Source: Mesodorylaimus sp. YZB2_4 (lineage: Eukaryota > Nematoda > Enoplea > Dorylaimida > Dorylaimidae). Taken from it: a stretch of DNA of 64,000 nt. Shown here piece after piece: positions 37,782-50,140 of this stretch. The stretch lies in assembly GCA_030248295.1 (NCBI GenBank), contig JASANH010001643.1:186001-250000 (forward strand). The letters run 5' to 3'. The translations under genes and the position numbers were made by a program. The notes beneath the pieces are model-generated. The model did no database searches and was not told the DNA's origin. It worked only from the letters and a program-made list of their open reading frames with translations. Every line of letters starts with the position of its first letter. The stretch's first letter is position 1.

Positions 37782-39974
37782 ATGGCAAAACCAAGAAAAG
37801 TTAATGTCGAACCGCTTTTATTTTTTACGTTCTTCGGTTATGGTTTATATTCCACTGTTTTCACCGCCTTTATTACATTCAAGCATTGTCTTTGGCTCTT
37901 GGATTCTACCGTCCAAGCCCTACCTAATCCGCATGATTACTGCCAAAGGCTCGGCTCTTCCCTCAGCCAAAACGACAAGCCGTCTAATACGAGTGTCCAA
38001 AAACTGTGGAGCGAGCATGATTCGGATCTGATATTTCTTAATCGGGTTCAGACTGCAGCCGCAATGTACATGACCTTCTATCAGATTGTGTCCACAATAC
38101 CCACTGCGCTAATGACTGTATTCATTGGTGCCTGGAGTGACACGCACGGAAGGAAGGTACCGATCGTACTGGCTTTGGCAGGCTCGGCTTTGGCGATCCA
38201 AGTGGTCATTGTCACAGCTGCGATCGACTGGGTTCCTGTTTACGTGATGCTAGTGCCTGAATTTATCAAAGGTTTCACAGGTCAGATGGTTGTTGTGTAC
38301 GGAGGCACCTATGCCATGATTTCGGATGCGGCAACAAGTTCGAAGGAGTTGACTATACGGATCGCGTTGGCTAGTGGAGTCTCGTCGATCGGGTCCTTAT
38401 CGGCGCATTTAATAGCCGCGGTCATATTGCGATATTGGGATGACTACACACTGATATTCCTGTGCAATGTAGCGTGTATAGTCATTGCCTTCTTGTACGC
38501 CGTATTTGGCTTGGAAGAGACGATACAATACTGCCGACAGAAACGCCATAAATTGAAAGGAGCCGACGGGAAAGAGACAGGTTGTGACGGTCAGAGAGGG
38601 GCGTCAGCTAATAGGGCAGTGGAGGGCGATCTCGATTGCACCGAGGGTAGCGATCAGTACGCTGTCAATGCACAAGCGAATAGTGAAGGGTTAGGTCCCC
38701 CGATCAATGGATGCGCAGAAAATGACCTGTCAAGGACGACACTCCTCCTTGACCCTAACTCATCGCGCAATGAGGAGCCAAATATCAGAGTTCAATCCCC
38801 TCGATTTCTGCATATTGATAGGATCAAAGAGTCTTTGCACATATTGATCAAGCCACGGCCGGGTCGACGCCGATTTTACCTACTCACAACCCTGATTTCC
38901 TTCGCCATGCTCTATTCAACTCAATCTAATAGTAAGTGCTAGAATCAAGAGTCTTTCACTTTTATTCGCGTCCCCTCGTTTTCAGGTGTCCTGAACTTGT
39001 TCGCTAAACGACCACCTCTGTCCTTTTCTGACAGCCAATACAGTCTCCTCACATCGGCTGGATCGGCCATGATGTTCGCTCCAGCAGTCTCCACGTGGCT
39101 GCTGAAAACCAGTGACATGTGCCTCATTCTGGCGGGCCTCACATTTGCAGTGTTAAAAATGGCGTTGATTGCGTTTAGCACAGAAAAGTGGATGCTTTTT
39201 ACAGGTAGCTTGACCCATCTAAGTGTTAAGCCACATGAGCTGCCCAGCTTGAATACTTGTTAGCGTTGGGTGTCGGTGGACTGTCATCTCTCGAATTCAC
39301 TGGATTTCGTTCTCTTATGACCAAGCTGGTGGAGTCGACAGAAGCAGGTGTGTGAGCGAGGGAAATGGCAGATCAGGGGCAAGGTGATGAGGCAGCAGAG
39401 CATTGTAGATGATCGAAGCATTCTAGAGCGCTGCAAAGTTATCCTTGCTAACAGCGATTTGGTGGCAAGTGCTGCTCGCGGTATAAAATCAAAATAGAGG
39501 CGGAGCTGCCTCCGAATCTTGCACTCAAAGATTATAGGGATATCAGTTTTCGACGGGATGAGCTCACTCTGCTTCCACCATAGAGGACCTAAAGCATACT
39601 TCTGGCTCACTTTATCTCAGGCAATTTTCCTGTAGCATTTCTCTTTCAGGTCGCCTGTTCGCCACTCTGGGTGCCATCGATCACTTGGCGCCAATCCTGT
39701 CGTCGGCTATATTCAACAGTCTCTACGCCACCACGCTGGATTGGTTTCCAGGATTTGTCTTCATTCTCTCAGCCATGTTCGCTCTGATGGTCCTGCTCGT
39801 CATGAGGTAGCCACCGACTCATACTTTCAGTTCCTGCTGATACAGTATTTTTGTTTTGACAGCTGTCAGTGCATGGATATGAAGAAGCACAAAAACGCGT
39901 GCCAGGAACCAGGCACCAACGTCCTCGATGACCGAGATACACAGACACTTATACATTCCGAAATAAATGGGTAG
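37782..39974 (+). CDS. SLC46-type major facilitator transporter
   Basis: Five exons: 37782-38931, 38986-39204, 39264-39347, 39650-39806 and 39863-39974, giving 573 residues with consistent phases. Residues ~10-245 hold the N-terminal membrane half, with the MFS motif A (GAWSDTHGRKVPIVL) after TM2-like 'AAAMYMTFYQIVSTIPTALM'. A long polar central loop (~250-365) follows. The C-terminal half (FYLLTTLISFAMLYSTQSN; LTSAGSAMMFAPAVS; DHLAPILSSAIFNSLYATTL) ends in a cytosolic tail. A polar exofacial loop with cysteine follows TM1, as in SLC46. SLC46 proteins include the proton-coupled folate transporter and lysosomal solute exporters; the substrate here cannot be assigned. If exon 4 is not spliced to exon 5, translation ends in a TAG at 39810, giving a shorter tail. 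Confidence 0.88.
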
Positions 39975-40621
39975 CAAGGCATTTAGGAGTTTTTTGGGCT
40001 CAAGCCCGATTTGCCTTTAGCTGGCGAGCAGTCAACCTTATAAGCAAGGCTATGCGGTAACCAGCGTAGGCAGCAGAGTGCCTCCGTGGGTCTCCAGTGG
40101 GAGTACCTTCGCACGAGGGCATAATAACGTTAGACTGGACACCGACCTCCACGGGACATGGCGGGCAGATTTTGAATCCTGTCGGTGGCCGTTTTACCAC
40201 TCGGAGCACCACGACGGAACCCGGGTACCGTCACTTGGGGTTTTCATGCTGACCTACACCAAAGCGGCCATCGGCTATGGGTTACCATGAACTGACACCT
40301 AAAGACTATGAATTTTTCGCAGATAATGGGAACACTGGCGAAGAATTACTTCAACTTTGACCCAGGGGGTCATTCTCACAGTCATCTACAGAAGGGGAAG
40401 TACAGGGTAGTCCCGTTTTGCAGCTCTACTGCAGATATAATGTTCGATTTTCGATGCCAAGTAGTGAGTTTAGCAAAATTCTCGAGTCCTATTGCTATCC
40501 GATCGTGAGCCATTTGCAATTTAAAGAGTCGTTATGATGCGCTTGAGACGAGTTCTAGCGCAGAGGCCCAGTGTGATCTTTACTGTGCACCCGTTGAGAG
40601 CGGTCGGTCGGTGGTTTTTGG
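39975..40621. other. Intergenic between transporter and phosphatase
   Basis: 650 bases between two plus-strand genes, presumably the 3' UTR of the transporter and the promoter of the PP1-like gene. No repeat or motif was recognised with confidence. Confidence 0.4.
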
Positions 40622-41825
40622 ATGGCCAGCACGATGTCAAACACCTTGGATCCGGCGGTAGAAGCGCAATGCGTTTTGTTCCAAAGCATGTTTGTTCGAC
40701 TCACGAAACCGAAAGAACTGAGGGAAAAGCCGTTGCTGGCATCCGAGATCTCGATCCTACTCACCGCCGTCAAACGGTTGTTGAAGAGCCATCCGTCGGC
40801 CTTGATCGAAGTCGAAGCGCCGATCAACATCTGCGGCGACACTCACGGCCAATTCAGGGACGTCCTGCGAATCTTCAGCAGGCTCGGGTGGCCGCCGGGT
40901 AAGAAGTACCTGTTTCTGGGTGAGTAGATGACTTTTGTGTTTTTTTGCTGTTCCTTTCTCAACCTTTTTCCTTCTCCTATCTCAGTACAGTCAGACTACA
41001 GGTTCTCAACCTTTCAGGTGACTACGTGGACCGGGGTCCACAAAGCGTCGAGGTCACTTGCCTGTTGTTCGTCATGAAGGTGGCGTGCCCGAAATCCGTC
41101 TTCCTGCTGCGAGGCAACCACGAGGCCAGGGAGATCAACAAATTCTACGGCTTCTACGAGGAGGTCAAGACCCGATTCAGCGAGCAGTTGTGGCTGGAAT
41201 TCAATGTAAGTGTCAGTGCTTGTGCCCTACCGAGGGCAGAGGACAACGAACACTCTTTTCAGGATGTGTTCACGTGGCTGCCCGTGGCTGCGTTGGTCAG
41301 CGATCGAGCCCTCTGCATGCACGGCGGCATACCAGCCAGGAAACTTCGCAGTTTGGACGACCTTCGAAAGCTGCCCATGCCCATCGTGTCGATCCGGGAC
41401 AACGAAGTGGTCGCCGATCTCCTCTGGTCTGATCCATCCGAAGACATCGATGGTGAGTAGATAATCGTGATGGCATCTGGTTTGGCTAATTTATGCGTTC
41501 TTCAGGCTTCGCGCCCAATCCTCGCGGTCTTGGACATCAGTTCGGGTTGCACGCGCTCAACGATTTCCTGGCACGTCACGAACTCGACTGCATCATTCGA
41601 GCGCACCAGGTAAGAGCGGGATGGCCACGAGTGAGAACCCCTGACACTCGTTCGTTGCAGGTGTTCAAAGAGGGGCACAAGTTCTTCGGGGACGAGCTCC
41701 AGTGTCTGACCGTCTTCAGCGCTCCGAACTACGGTGGCGAGTTCAACAACTACGCGGCCATGGTGACGATCGGTGACAATGAGGGATATCTGAAGGCGGA
41801 CGTGACCGTTATGAAGGCCAGCTGA
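40622..41825 (+). CDS. Divergent PP1-type Ser/Thr phosphatase catalytic subunit
   Basis: Five exons: 40622-40919, 41018-41205, 41263-41452, 41506-41609 and 41661-41825, giving 314 residues, the normal PP1 length. The metal-binding core is intact: GDTHG, GDYVDRG, RGNHE, a late MHGGI and the AHQ histidine. Signature phrases such as INKFYGFYEEVKTRF and FSAPNYGGEFNN place it in PP1. Differences from canonical PP1 include GDTHGQ for GDIHGQ, MHGGIPA for CHGGLSP, and glycine for the cysteine after SAPNY, the residue that reacts with microcystin in mammalian PP1. Nematodes carry several divergent, often sperm-specific PP1 copies, and this looks like one. Activity is expected because all catalytic residues remain; tissue is inferred. 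Confidence 0.92.
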
Positions 41826-44800
41826 AGTGGCGATCGTCGAAAGGTTGAGTGATCGATGCAGTGTACTCGAATTCCGTGTATGTTGTCTTTGACCCGTCGT
41901 TTTGTACCGATGTGTTGGATTGACTCGCTGTGAACCATGTTTGGATGTCTGAAACTAGAGCTGATTCGACTGGTCGTGCATCGACGAAGATGAGCAAGAT
42001 CAGAGCTCTAATAGCTCTAATAGGAACAGCACTCCAAACTGAAGTCGATGGGACAAGAACTTTTACTGGAGCAAGGGTCTCGCGACTTACTTGAGTCTGC
42101 AACTTCAGCCCGAGAGGATGACGTCTCCCACCCAGGTGAGATCGATTAATCTCTCCCACTCGCGATGGCCGGCTGGCTGTGGTTGCAAAGTTCAGTCGGT
42201 ATTTGACCCCTCCCTGAAACTGTTTCTGCGTATCTCCAGCTAGTCATCTAAGTCCAGCCAGTCATCTAGGCACTGCTATCCTGACAGAACGTGGTGAGGT
42301 GGTGACTGCTATTATGATCCATCTCATGCTCTAATCGGAAGACCTCGTTCGGGGAGCCCACATCTGTTCCGAGTCCTCTCGTTTTAGGTGGTGGTAAACG
42401 ATTTTGAAATTGTCGCCGCTGGCGGCCTGATCACGAGTTCACTGAACTAGACCTCTGGCAACGATGGGCGGGAGCTGGGCATCGATACGAACATGAAATG
42501 CCAGACCAAAGTAAGCTGAGGAAAATATGTAGATTATGCAAACGCGACAAAAAACTTGTGTGTTGTCGCGTACTAAAAACTGTACCTGCTGTCGTGATCG
42601 GAAGCATTTTTGCGAAAGCGCCTCCAAAAATGTTGCCAAAACCAGCGCCCAAGAAGGAGCCGCAGGATCAATGCGGATGGAATGCACTGATATTATCTGT
42701 GATCGCTGCTTATTTCTTGCCAAAATAATGGAAGCGAAGTTGCCGCTCGTGACAGTATGATCAGTGATCATCTTGACATCTATATCAAGATACAGTATAT
42801 CCCCAGTTGCATAAAGGCTACTGTAACCAGCATCCCTGGCGGTTGGGAGTAATCGATACGCTCCCTTGGCTGGGGCGTCAACCTCTTCGGTTGATGTTTC
42901 TAGGGCAGGTATAGTCGCGAGACTTGCTTTCTTCTGAAAACTTTTAACGGAATATGTGCAGCGCATTACATCACCTGGCACATTAAGGGCACTTCCAATG
43001 GTCCGTAATGGAGTGGTGTCCTTAGCCGTAGTGGAATACCCTGCGATAACGTGAAGCCCGTTGGAAGTGTTGTCATCTGTTAAATGCCTGAAATTCTTGC
43101 AGTAGTAATAGCTCCTCTTTAAAAGCGTGCAGTCGTGCGAAGATCTCCTTTTAGAGAATTTCTGCGATGCTAGTAGAGATTGGTGAAAGGACCACAGTCA
43201 AACAAACCGAAAGACCCAGTCATACAGTACTACGGTCACTGCCAGAGGTGGAGGGTCAGATCGCAAACCAATCAGACGATCCAATCAATCTTCGGCGGTC
43301 GTAACTGCTCTTTCTGGCAGTCATTAATTAAAGTCACGTTACCACATTCTGAAGGGAGCCGCCTTAGAAGAAAATACTCAAATGCCATACAAGACTGACC
43401 AGCCCGTGAGCCTGTAAGCTAGGATGCTTGTAAACACTTGAGGTCTTTTCTGTGCATTCTGCTCAACGTAAACATCCTGCCAGTCTTTCCAGATTCGACT
43501 CCTGCACACTTTGCCCATCATACAGTACAACTATTTACGCCTCCTCTGTACATTCTTCACCTTCAAGCACTCTCCCCTTGTCAACTTCTATTTTCGTGCC
43601 GGATGCGGCAGCAGAAGAAAGTTAGAAGGCTTTGCTTCATCATTATGAACACAAACAACATTTTGGGTGGAAGCCATACAGTGTCTGGATGTGTCAGGTT
43701 TTGGTTTACTGGTGAACAGCATTGACTTTGAGAAAGGCGTGTGACGGTGATTTTCCATCATCATTGGCAGGGCCAGCGCTAGTTTGGAATCTAGTTTCCC
43801 CTGAGGCAAAAAAGATGCAAAGAGAAACATGAAGTGTCCTTATATTTATAGAAGCAGGATCTTGTCATGGGACCTGGCGGCGGGTGGGCGTCGACGAGGT
43901 TGATTGTAGATGGCATGCGTCGTCTGACTGTTCATGTTTACCCCAGACGCGTGAAAACTTGATGAGCACTCGGACGAAACCAGATCTCGCTTCGTGATTG
44001 GAATATTTGCCTCGAGCGAGTGGAGCGACCTTTCAAACTTTTGTTTGAGAGTACAACTACGATGGCTCCCTTCAACACCAGTTAGATCAAAGTCGCGGCC
44101 AAAAGGACGCAAAATATGGAATACCAGACCATGCATAACGCAAACTGAATCACTTTTGGACTTTATCCAGGGCAGTTTCGCAAGACTATACAAAAGTCTC
44201 GGACGTCTCGGATGCGCTCAAGGGCGTTACAGGGTATTCTGGGCCTGAGTTTTTATGATCACCTGCTCTTTCAACATTTATGCCCCCGGCCAATTTCTTG
44301 TCGGATAATGATCGTGAGCGTCTCGACACATCAAATATGCGTCACGATTGGGTGGTTACTGCTTCGTCATTCTCAATCCGCAAACGCGAAAGTTCAACTT
44401 ACTCCTCCCGGCACCACGGACATCGTCGAATGGCACGCGTTCCAATAACCCACATGCACCCAACTTCACTACGCCATCGGCACTTCGGACGGGTGACGTC
44501 TCTCAAGACATTCCGATCAGTACCTCGGAATCAGACCGGCACCTAGAATTAATTCAGTGAACGACTCTTACGCCATCCTACACTTTCCCTTTCTCGTGCG
44601 AAATTCTACGATATCCACATTATTGCATATCTGTTCAGGCCCACACTGCAAGTGCATATTTTGAAAACTAGTGCATACAGGCCCAGTTAAAGCGCCCTTT
44701 TAGCCTTCTCAAGCAGAAACTATCAGAGATGCACGAGGTTAGGCCATATTTCCTGTGTTAAAATACATGCTCAATCAGGTTTTCTCCTTCTAAGCATGGT

Positions 44801-46419
44801 TTTTTTGAGACTGGACAAACTAGCTGTTCCATTATGGCATCAGGCATACATGCTTTGATGGAGGGCAGGGGTACGACTTGGTAAACGTAGTGTTGTTGTC
44901 GAGTTGGTGAAGATCAAAAATGAAAAACAGGCGTTCCTCGGGCGACTGCAGTCGACGCCCTCGCATCTAAAAGTCTAGATTCCGATTCGTTTGACAGCAT
45001 TCTAGTGTAATTTTTGCTAGTTTTCAACGCTGGTCAAAACATATGCCATTCGTTCAGCCGGTCCTATGGACGACCGACTGGCCCACAGCTCGGTCGACAT
45101 AACGGATGCGACACAGATTTTGATTTTTCATACCTACTGTACCATGTTTTTAGTCTGTCAGCGTTGAATGCACCATGCGTCAAAAAAAGGCGAATTGTCG
45201 ACCGCGAACGGGCCAGTCCGGTTCCGCTACAGCAGGCGGCCCATAGTTTACGAACGCCATATTGGATGTTGACGGAGGCTAGTTTGCCAAACTGGTTCCC
45301 TAATGGCAGTTCATTGTCAGGCCTCAATCCAAGACAACGGAACGCAATACGACTCCGCTTCAATGCGTGGGCGATCGACATCTCGCATCCCTTCATAAAC
45401 CGGAGGCCGTCCCAAACTGGTTCCCTTTCCATCTATGGCGGGGCGCATCTGTCTCCACCCTCCACTGCTTTGCTCGACGCCTCCTGGTACGTCCAGGTAA
45501 AACACGGGTGCGCATCAAGAAAAAAGCCCTGAGCGCCCCGAGCCAATTCCTGTCTAACCCGACCGACTTGCCCGACATTTTATCATTTAACTCGGAGAAG
45601 AAATAGGCATGTGTATGAGCTCTGACGAAGTTCAAACCTCTGTTACAACAAACAGCACCTTTGAAATGCTGCCTATCGCAGTCTGTTCAAAGTGTTGACG
45701 CTACGAACCTGTGCTCGATGCTCGTATTGCTGGCAGTGATAAGGTGGCTTATCGAGTATCGGCCTGGGCTCCTTCCGCGCGGCGTTGGAGTTAGTACTAA
45801 ACAAGGGGGCTGGCTTATCTTATCGTCTTTTCGCCTCGTCATTCGACAAGTTGAGGACTGATGTTTCGTGCCAACCAGTCATCGGTGCGATCGTCATTTT
45901 AGATGCCTAACAAACCCGTATTTGGACTGGTTTTCGCCTAGTCAATAAGGCTGCACTCAGTGACGAGGGCGAAGACGGACCATTTTAGTTCATCCTGTTT
46001 CATTGGCTCTATTCGGCCGCTCTCTCTCTCTTCAGTCTCTCTTTTATCCTAAGGCGGTTTTGAAGATCGCACTGTGTAAGTTCACATAACTTTGTCAATT
46101 TCTCATCAAGCGTCTGCTGTGTATTTGACGATTTTTGGGACACTTTGACGAGGCGGGTCAACGAGAACGCGCTGCCAAGAGCCTGGTGCCCCTGGCGCAA
46201 CCTACTCGCCCATCATTCCTGCGACATTGAAATCCGTGCGACCTAACTCGTACGGTTATCTGTGAAAATCGAGCGCGCCTTGTGGCCGTTACGGGTGCCT
46301 CGTACGAGTATCTTGATACTATTTGTATTGAATTCCTTATAAGGAATACTATTTGGATCGTTCGGCCCCACTGCGACGACAAACTTATCGTGCTGGCCTT
46401 TTCGTTGCGCATCCTTTAG
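41826..46419. other. Intergenic with repeat copies
   Basis: 4.6 kb without a supported gene. Two relatives of the dispersed repeat occur (about 42060-42160 and 42835-42925). Frames such as 42439-42981 (-) run through the repeat, and 45014-45532 (+) has no motif. The missing first exon of the IRF2BP-like gene should lie in the right part of this stretch. Confidence 0.4.
42835..42925 (-). repeat. Dispersed repeat, copy 2 (inverted)
   Basis: The reverse complement of this segment reads actatacctgccctagaaac, then atcaaccgaagaggttgacg, and continues to gcgtatcgattactccca. It matches 35336-35430. The relative at 42060-42160 shares gaggatgacgtctcccaccc and the gatcgat phrase. Confidence 0.7.
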
Positions 46420-49400
46420 TACCAGTTTTTACTCCGACACCGTCGTTACCACGTCGTCGTCCACGTCCACGAACGCGGCCGTCGTGCCAGTGCCAGCTAG
46501 CGGCGTCGTCGTAGGACGATCGCGTAAACGACTTGCGTACGGGCAACAGCAGCAACATTCCGCTGGGAGTGTCGTGTCTGGTCAAAGTTCATCGGTCGTG
46601 CATTCGGCCAGGGCTCATACCCCTCCCCTTCATCACAGCTCTTCTGGAACATCAGTCGTCGTCACTCAACCGCATCACCCGCCCCCTTACCTTATAGCGC
46701 CCACAGCCACGGCCAACGTTGTTACGTCTCCTCACAACATTTTGGCCGATCCAGCTTCAGCTGCGGCTGCTATACTGAACTCATCATATTGGGCATCGGC
46801 CCTGAACGCTGTGGGCGGCGGCGGAGGTGTCGTCACGTCGGCGAGCGCTAACGCCATGTCTGGTATCGGACAAGCCGCGGCTGCAGTAACCACTGCTGGC
46901 TCTTTGGGCGGACTCTTAGGACGCTTTAGCGGTGCGAGTGGGCAGCGTCAGCATTGCTATTTGTGTGATTTACCGCGAATGCCCTGGGCTATGGTTGTTA
47001 ATGATTTCAGCGAACCCATTTGTCGTGGGTGTGTCAATTACGAAGGTGCCGATAGAATCGAGATCGTTATCGAGAACGCAAGACAACTAAAACGGGCCCA
47101 CGGGTTCCAAGACCCCCACAATAACCGTACCGCTGCTTCCTCGCTTCAAGCAGCCGCTGCAGCCGCTGTTTCTGCAGCCACCAGCTCAAGTGCTGCTGGA
47201 AATAAGCCGCATCAAAATGGACTCCCGGGTGGTCCTTTGGACAGTCACTATGGAGTCAACGGTGTCAATGGCTTGGCTGGAAACCCTGTTTCCTTGACTC
47301 ACACAGCAAGTGGTCGTTCAGTGAGTCCCATATCGGCCGCGGTACAGCATCAGCTACAAACTCTAAATCGGGCGGCGCCGCCATTGAACTTGGACTTTCC
47401 CCAGCGTCTACCACCTTCAGCATTGCAACATTTCGCCAGTGCTAGAATTGCAGAAGAAATAAATGCGTTGCAACAGGCAACAGCAGACTCGGCGGTCAGG
47501 GCAGCCTCCTTGTACGGACATGGACCTGGTGTTGCTCCTGGAAGAGGGCCCGCTTCAGCCATCCATCATTCACTTCCATTGGGTCTCGCAGGTTTGGCGG
47601 CCAATGGTCTTCCTCATGGAATAACTCAGTCGGCATTGGCGGCGGCTGCGGCTGCTGCTTCTGGTGCTGGTGGAGCTAACAGACCAAGTTCAGTACCAGG
47701 TAACGGTGCTGGAGTGGGGCAGCCGCAAACCAGCGCACATAGAAAACGTCCAGGAGACGAAGAGGATGGTGGACCCAGCGAGGGAGCTAAACGCCCTTTA
47801 ATGGACGATGCTAAATCAGCTCACCCGTACGATATCAAACAAAAAAGTCGGGGAGGTGAGTGTTTCCTATTGTGTCTCTTTGGTCATAAAGAGCTTTCTC
47901 TAATTTTTCACACTCCTTAGATATTCTCTGAGACTTTTTTCTGCACCATAGTTTCCAACCACAAGGTGGTCGTCACGTCCTGCGAGATATTCTTCCAGTT
48001 TCTTTTGATTCTCGCTAACGTGCATGAGAGAGCCAGAATTCAGTTTTCTGACGCAATTCAGGCGATAAATTTTCGCAAATTTTTTGAGCACCCGTTTTCT
48101 TTTTGGTGCGCACTGGGCGCTTAGATAAGTCAGGTTAGTGCGCCTCGTTCCACCAGTGATCTCGTAATTTGTCATATCACTCGACCGGAAATGCGGAAAA
48201 GGCATTGCCGCAGGCCCTGACACGTTCCAATACCAGCCCGATTCGCACACTGGTGCTCGATTCGGATACCTGACTCAGAGGCATGTGGTGTCGAAGGCAG
48301 TTTTTCCCTAGTTAGTTCTTCACGCCTACCACACCCTTTTTGCCGATGCCATATTCCTCACTCGGAATGACTTACTCATCGGCGGAAAGTGCCAGTCGAC
48401 TTGTTATAAAATGCACCCCCTGAGGATATGCACCAGAACAGAAAAACGTCGGATGCGCCGGTGTATTGTACTCGTCAATTACTTTCAAAACGAGGTCATT
48501 TGAAAATGGGAGAAGCCATTGTTTTGTTTGAAAAGCCAGTTTTTAGCTTGTTGGACCGGAACCCGCTCGATAAGGATGCGACTGACAGCACATTTCATTT
48601 TTGGCAAAGACCTACAGTATAGCACAATGGCCTTGCTTAGCGAAGAGAGTTCGGGTCCTGCCTTCCATTTTCTGTATTGCATTCCAATAAGGCAAAGGAG
48701 AATGGGATTCCTGTCAAAAAGTGCATTCATCATCAGGCATAGGCTTCGCTGTCCCCTCGGGTCTAGTTCACATTGTCTGCTGAGTGACACCTAGCGTGCA
48801 CCTGATAAACTAGTCATTTATGCCCTGGGCAGTTTTTCAAGACCATTTTTAAACAAAAATGGTGGGTGCGGGTTCTGGGCGACCTACGCTCTACAGACAC
48901 TATGCCCATTGACGTCAATTGCAAAAGAATGGAGCCAACGTCAGAGCATTTGTTGAAAATGTCTTATCATCTTATCAGCTCAAACAAAATCAACTCGAAA
49001 AAATTGCGCAGTGCAAAAGCGTATCACTTAAAAATTTTAAGCCTTTTCAGAAAATGCCTAAAAAGCGATTTAGCTGAAGGTAAAAATGCGTGTACTTTGG
49101 ACGTGTGATGGACATGCTAAGCTTTTTCTAACGTTGTCTGGCAGTTTGAGAAAAAATACAGATGAATAACTGACATGATTGATTGATTGATTGATACGAT
49201 CAGATCGTTTCTTTTTCAGGCTATCACCACCCGGACGTGAACGCTCACAGCAGTACCAGCGTCAGCCCGACAAGTACTCACTCGCCTGAAGGTCTCGATA
49301 ACAAAAGCCGTCTGCATGGAAGTCTGACCGGAGTAACGGGCAGGTCGGTGGCTGGCGGTAGCATCTCGGCTGGTATCGCAGGACTTCGCGCCGCAATACC

Positions 49401-49968
49401 ACAAATTCCTCTCGATCCTCCCACGTTACCATTACCCAAATCAGGTGTAACATCTTTGGTCAACGGCATGGACCATCAGCCTACGGCGGCAGCATTGGCT
49501 GCGGCCTCCAATGTCCTAAGATGCACGCTGTGCCACGAAAGACTGGAGGACACCCATTTCGTCCAATGTCCATCTGTCAATCATCACAAGTTCTGTTTCC
49601 CGTGCAGCAAGGCATCCATCAAGAAACAAGGCGCTGGCAGCGAAGTGTATTGTCCATCAGGAGAAAAATGCCCTCTTTTGGGTACGGCCGTGCCCTGGGC
49701 ATTCATGCAAGGCGAAATCGCTACGATATTGGGAGAAGAATATCAACTGTTTCAAAACGGCCCATCATCAACCACTAGTGCTACCAGCAGCAACGGTTCA
49801 GGCACTGGTCCAACTGCCAGGACCACAGGAACCACATCGACGAATACGAATGGGCATAGCGAGCGAGATCGCGATGTGACACCCGTCAGGAAAGAAAGCA
49901 ACAACAATGTTAATGGCCATGCAAAGGATGCATCCCCGGGCTCCACGGCGAGCGTAGGGTCATCGTGA
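46420..49968 (+). CDS. IRF2BPL: IRF2BP-family transcriptional regulator
   Basis: Two exons, 46420-47855 and 49220-49968 (phase 1), joined across a 1.36-kb intron. The frame enters at an acceptor (cctttag) with no ATG until 46857, so a short upstream exon is probably missing. The N-terminal IRF2BP zinc finger is at 46950-47100 ([40 protein letters not shown]). The C-terminal C3HC4-type RING is at 49518-49755 ([54 protein letters not shown]). The middle is rich in Ala, Ser, Gly and His runs and includes a likely nuclear signal ([19 protein letters not shown]). Vertebrate IRF2BP1/2/L are nuclear co-repressors or E3 ligases. About 155 residues precede the finger, which in vertebrates sits at the very N-terminus. 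The symbol denotes the family, not a specific paralogue. Confidence 0.93.
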
Positions 49969-50140
49969 ATGAACAAAAGTGTTTCAGTTCCAATTTCGCT
50001 CTGTTGTGTGATTTTTAGGACGCAACATAGATTTTTTGCAAACATGACCTGGTTTTCAGGTGTGATAGTGCACTGGTACAGCTGTGTACAAGCCTATTAG
50101 CTTGCTCAGCTAATCTTCTTGCCAACCTGTATACAACGTG
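49969..50140. other. 3' flank of IRF2BP-like gene
   Basis: Likely 3' UTR of the IRF2BP-like gene. No canonical AATAAA was noticed in this short stretch. Confidence 0.3.

Noticed and set aside
42439-42981. 180-codon minus-strand frame
   Set aside because: It runs through the dispersed repeat and has no domain; likely chance openness of the repeat.
45014-45532. 172-codon plus-strand frame ending near a GTAAAA donor, possibly a 5' exon of the IRF2BP-like gene
   Set aside because: No recognisable sequence, overlapping minus-strand frame of similar length, and no supporting acceptor match.
49178-49196. gatt/ttga tetranucleotide microsatellite
   Set aside because: Only about four units, inside an IRF2BP-like intron; ordinary.
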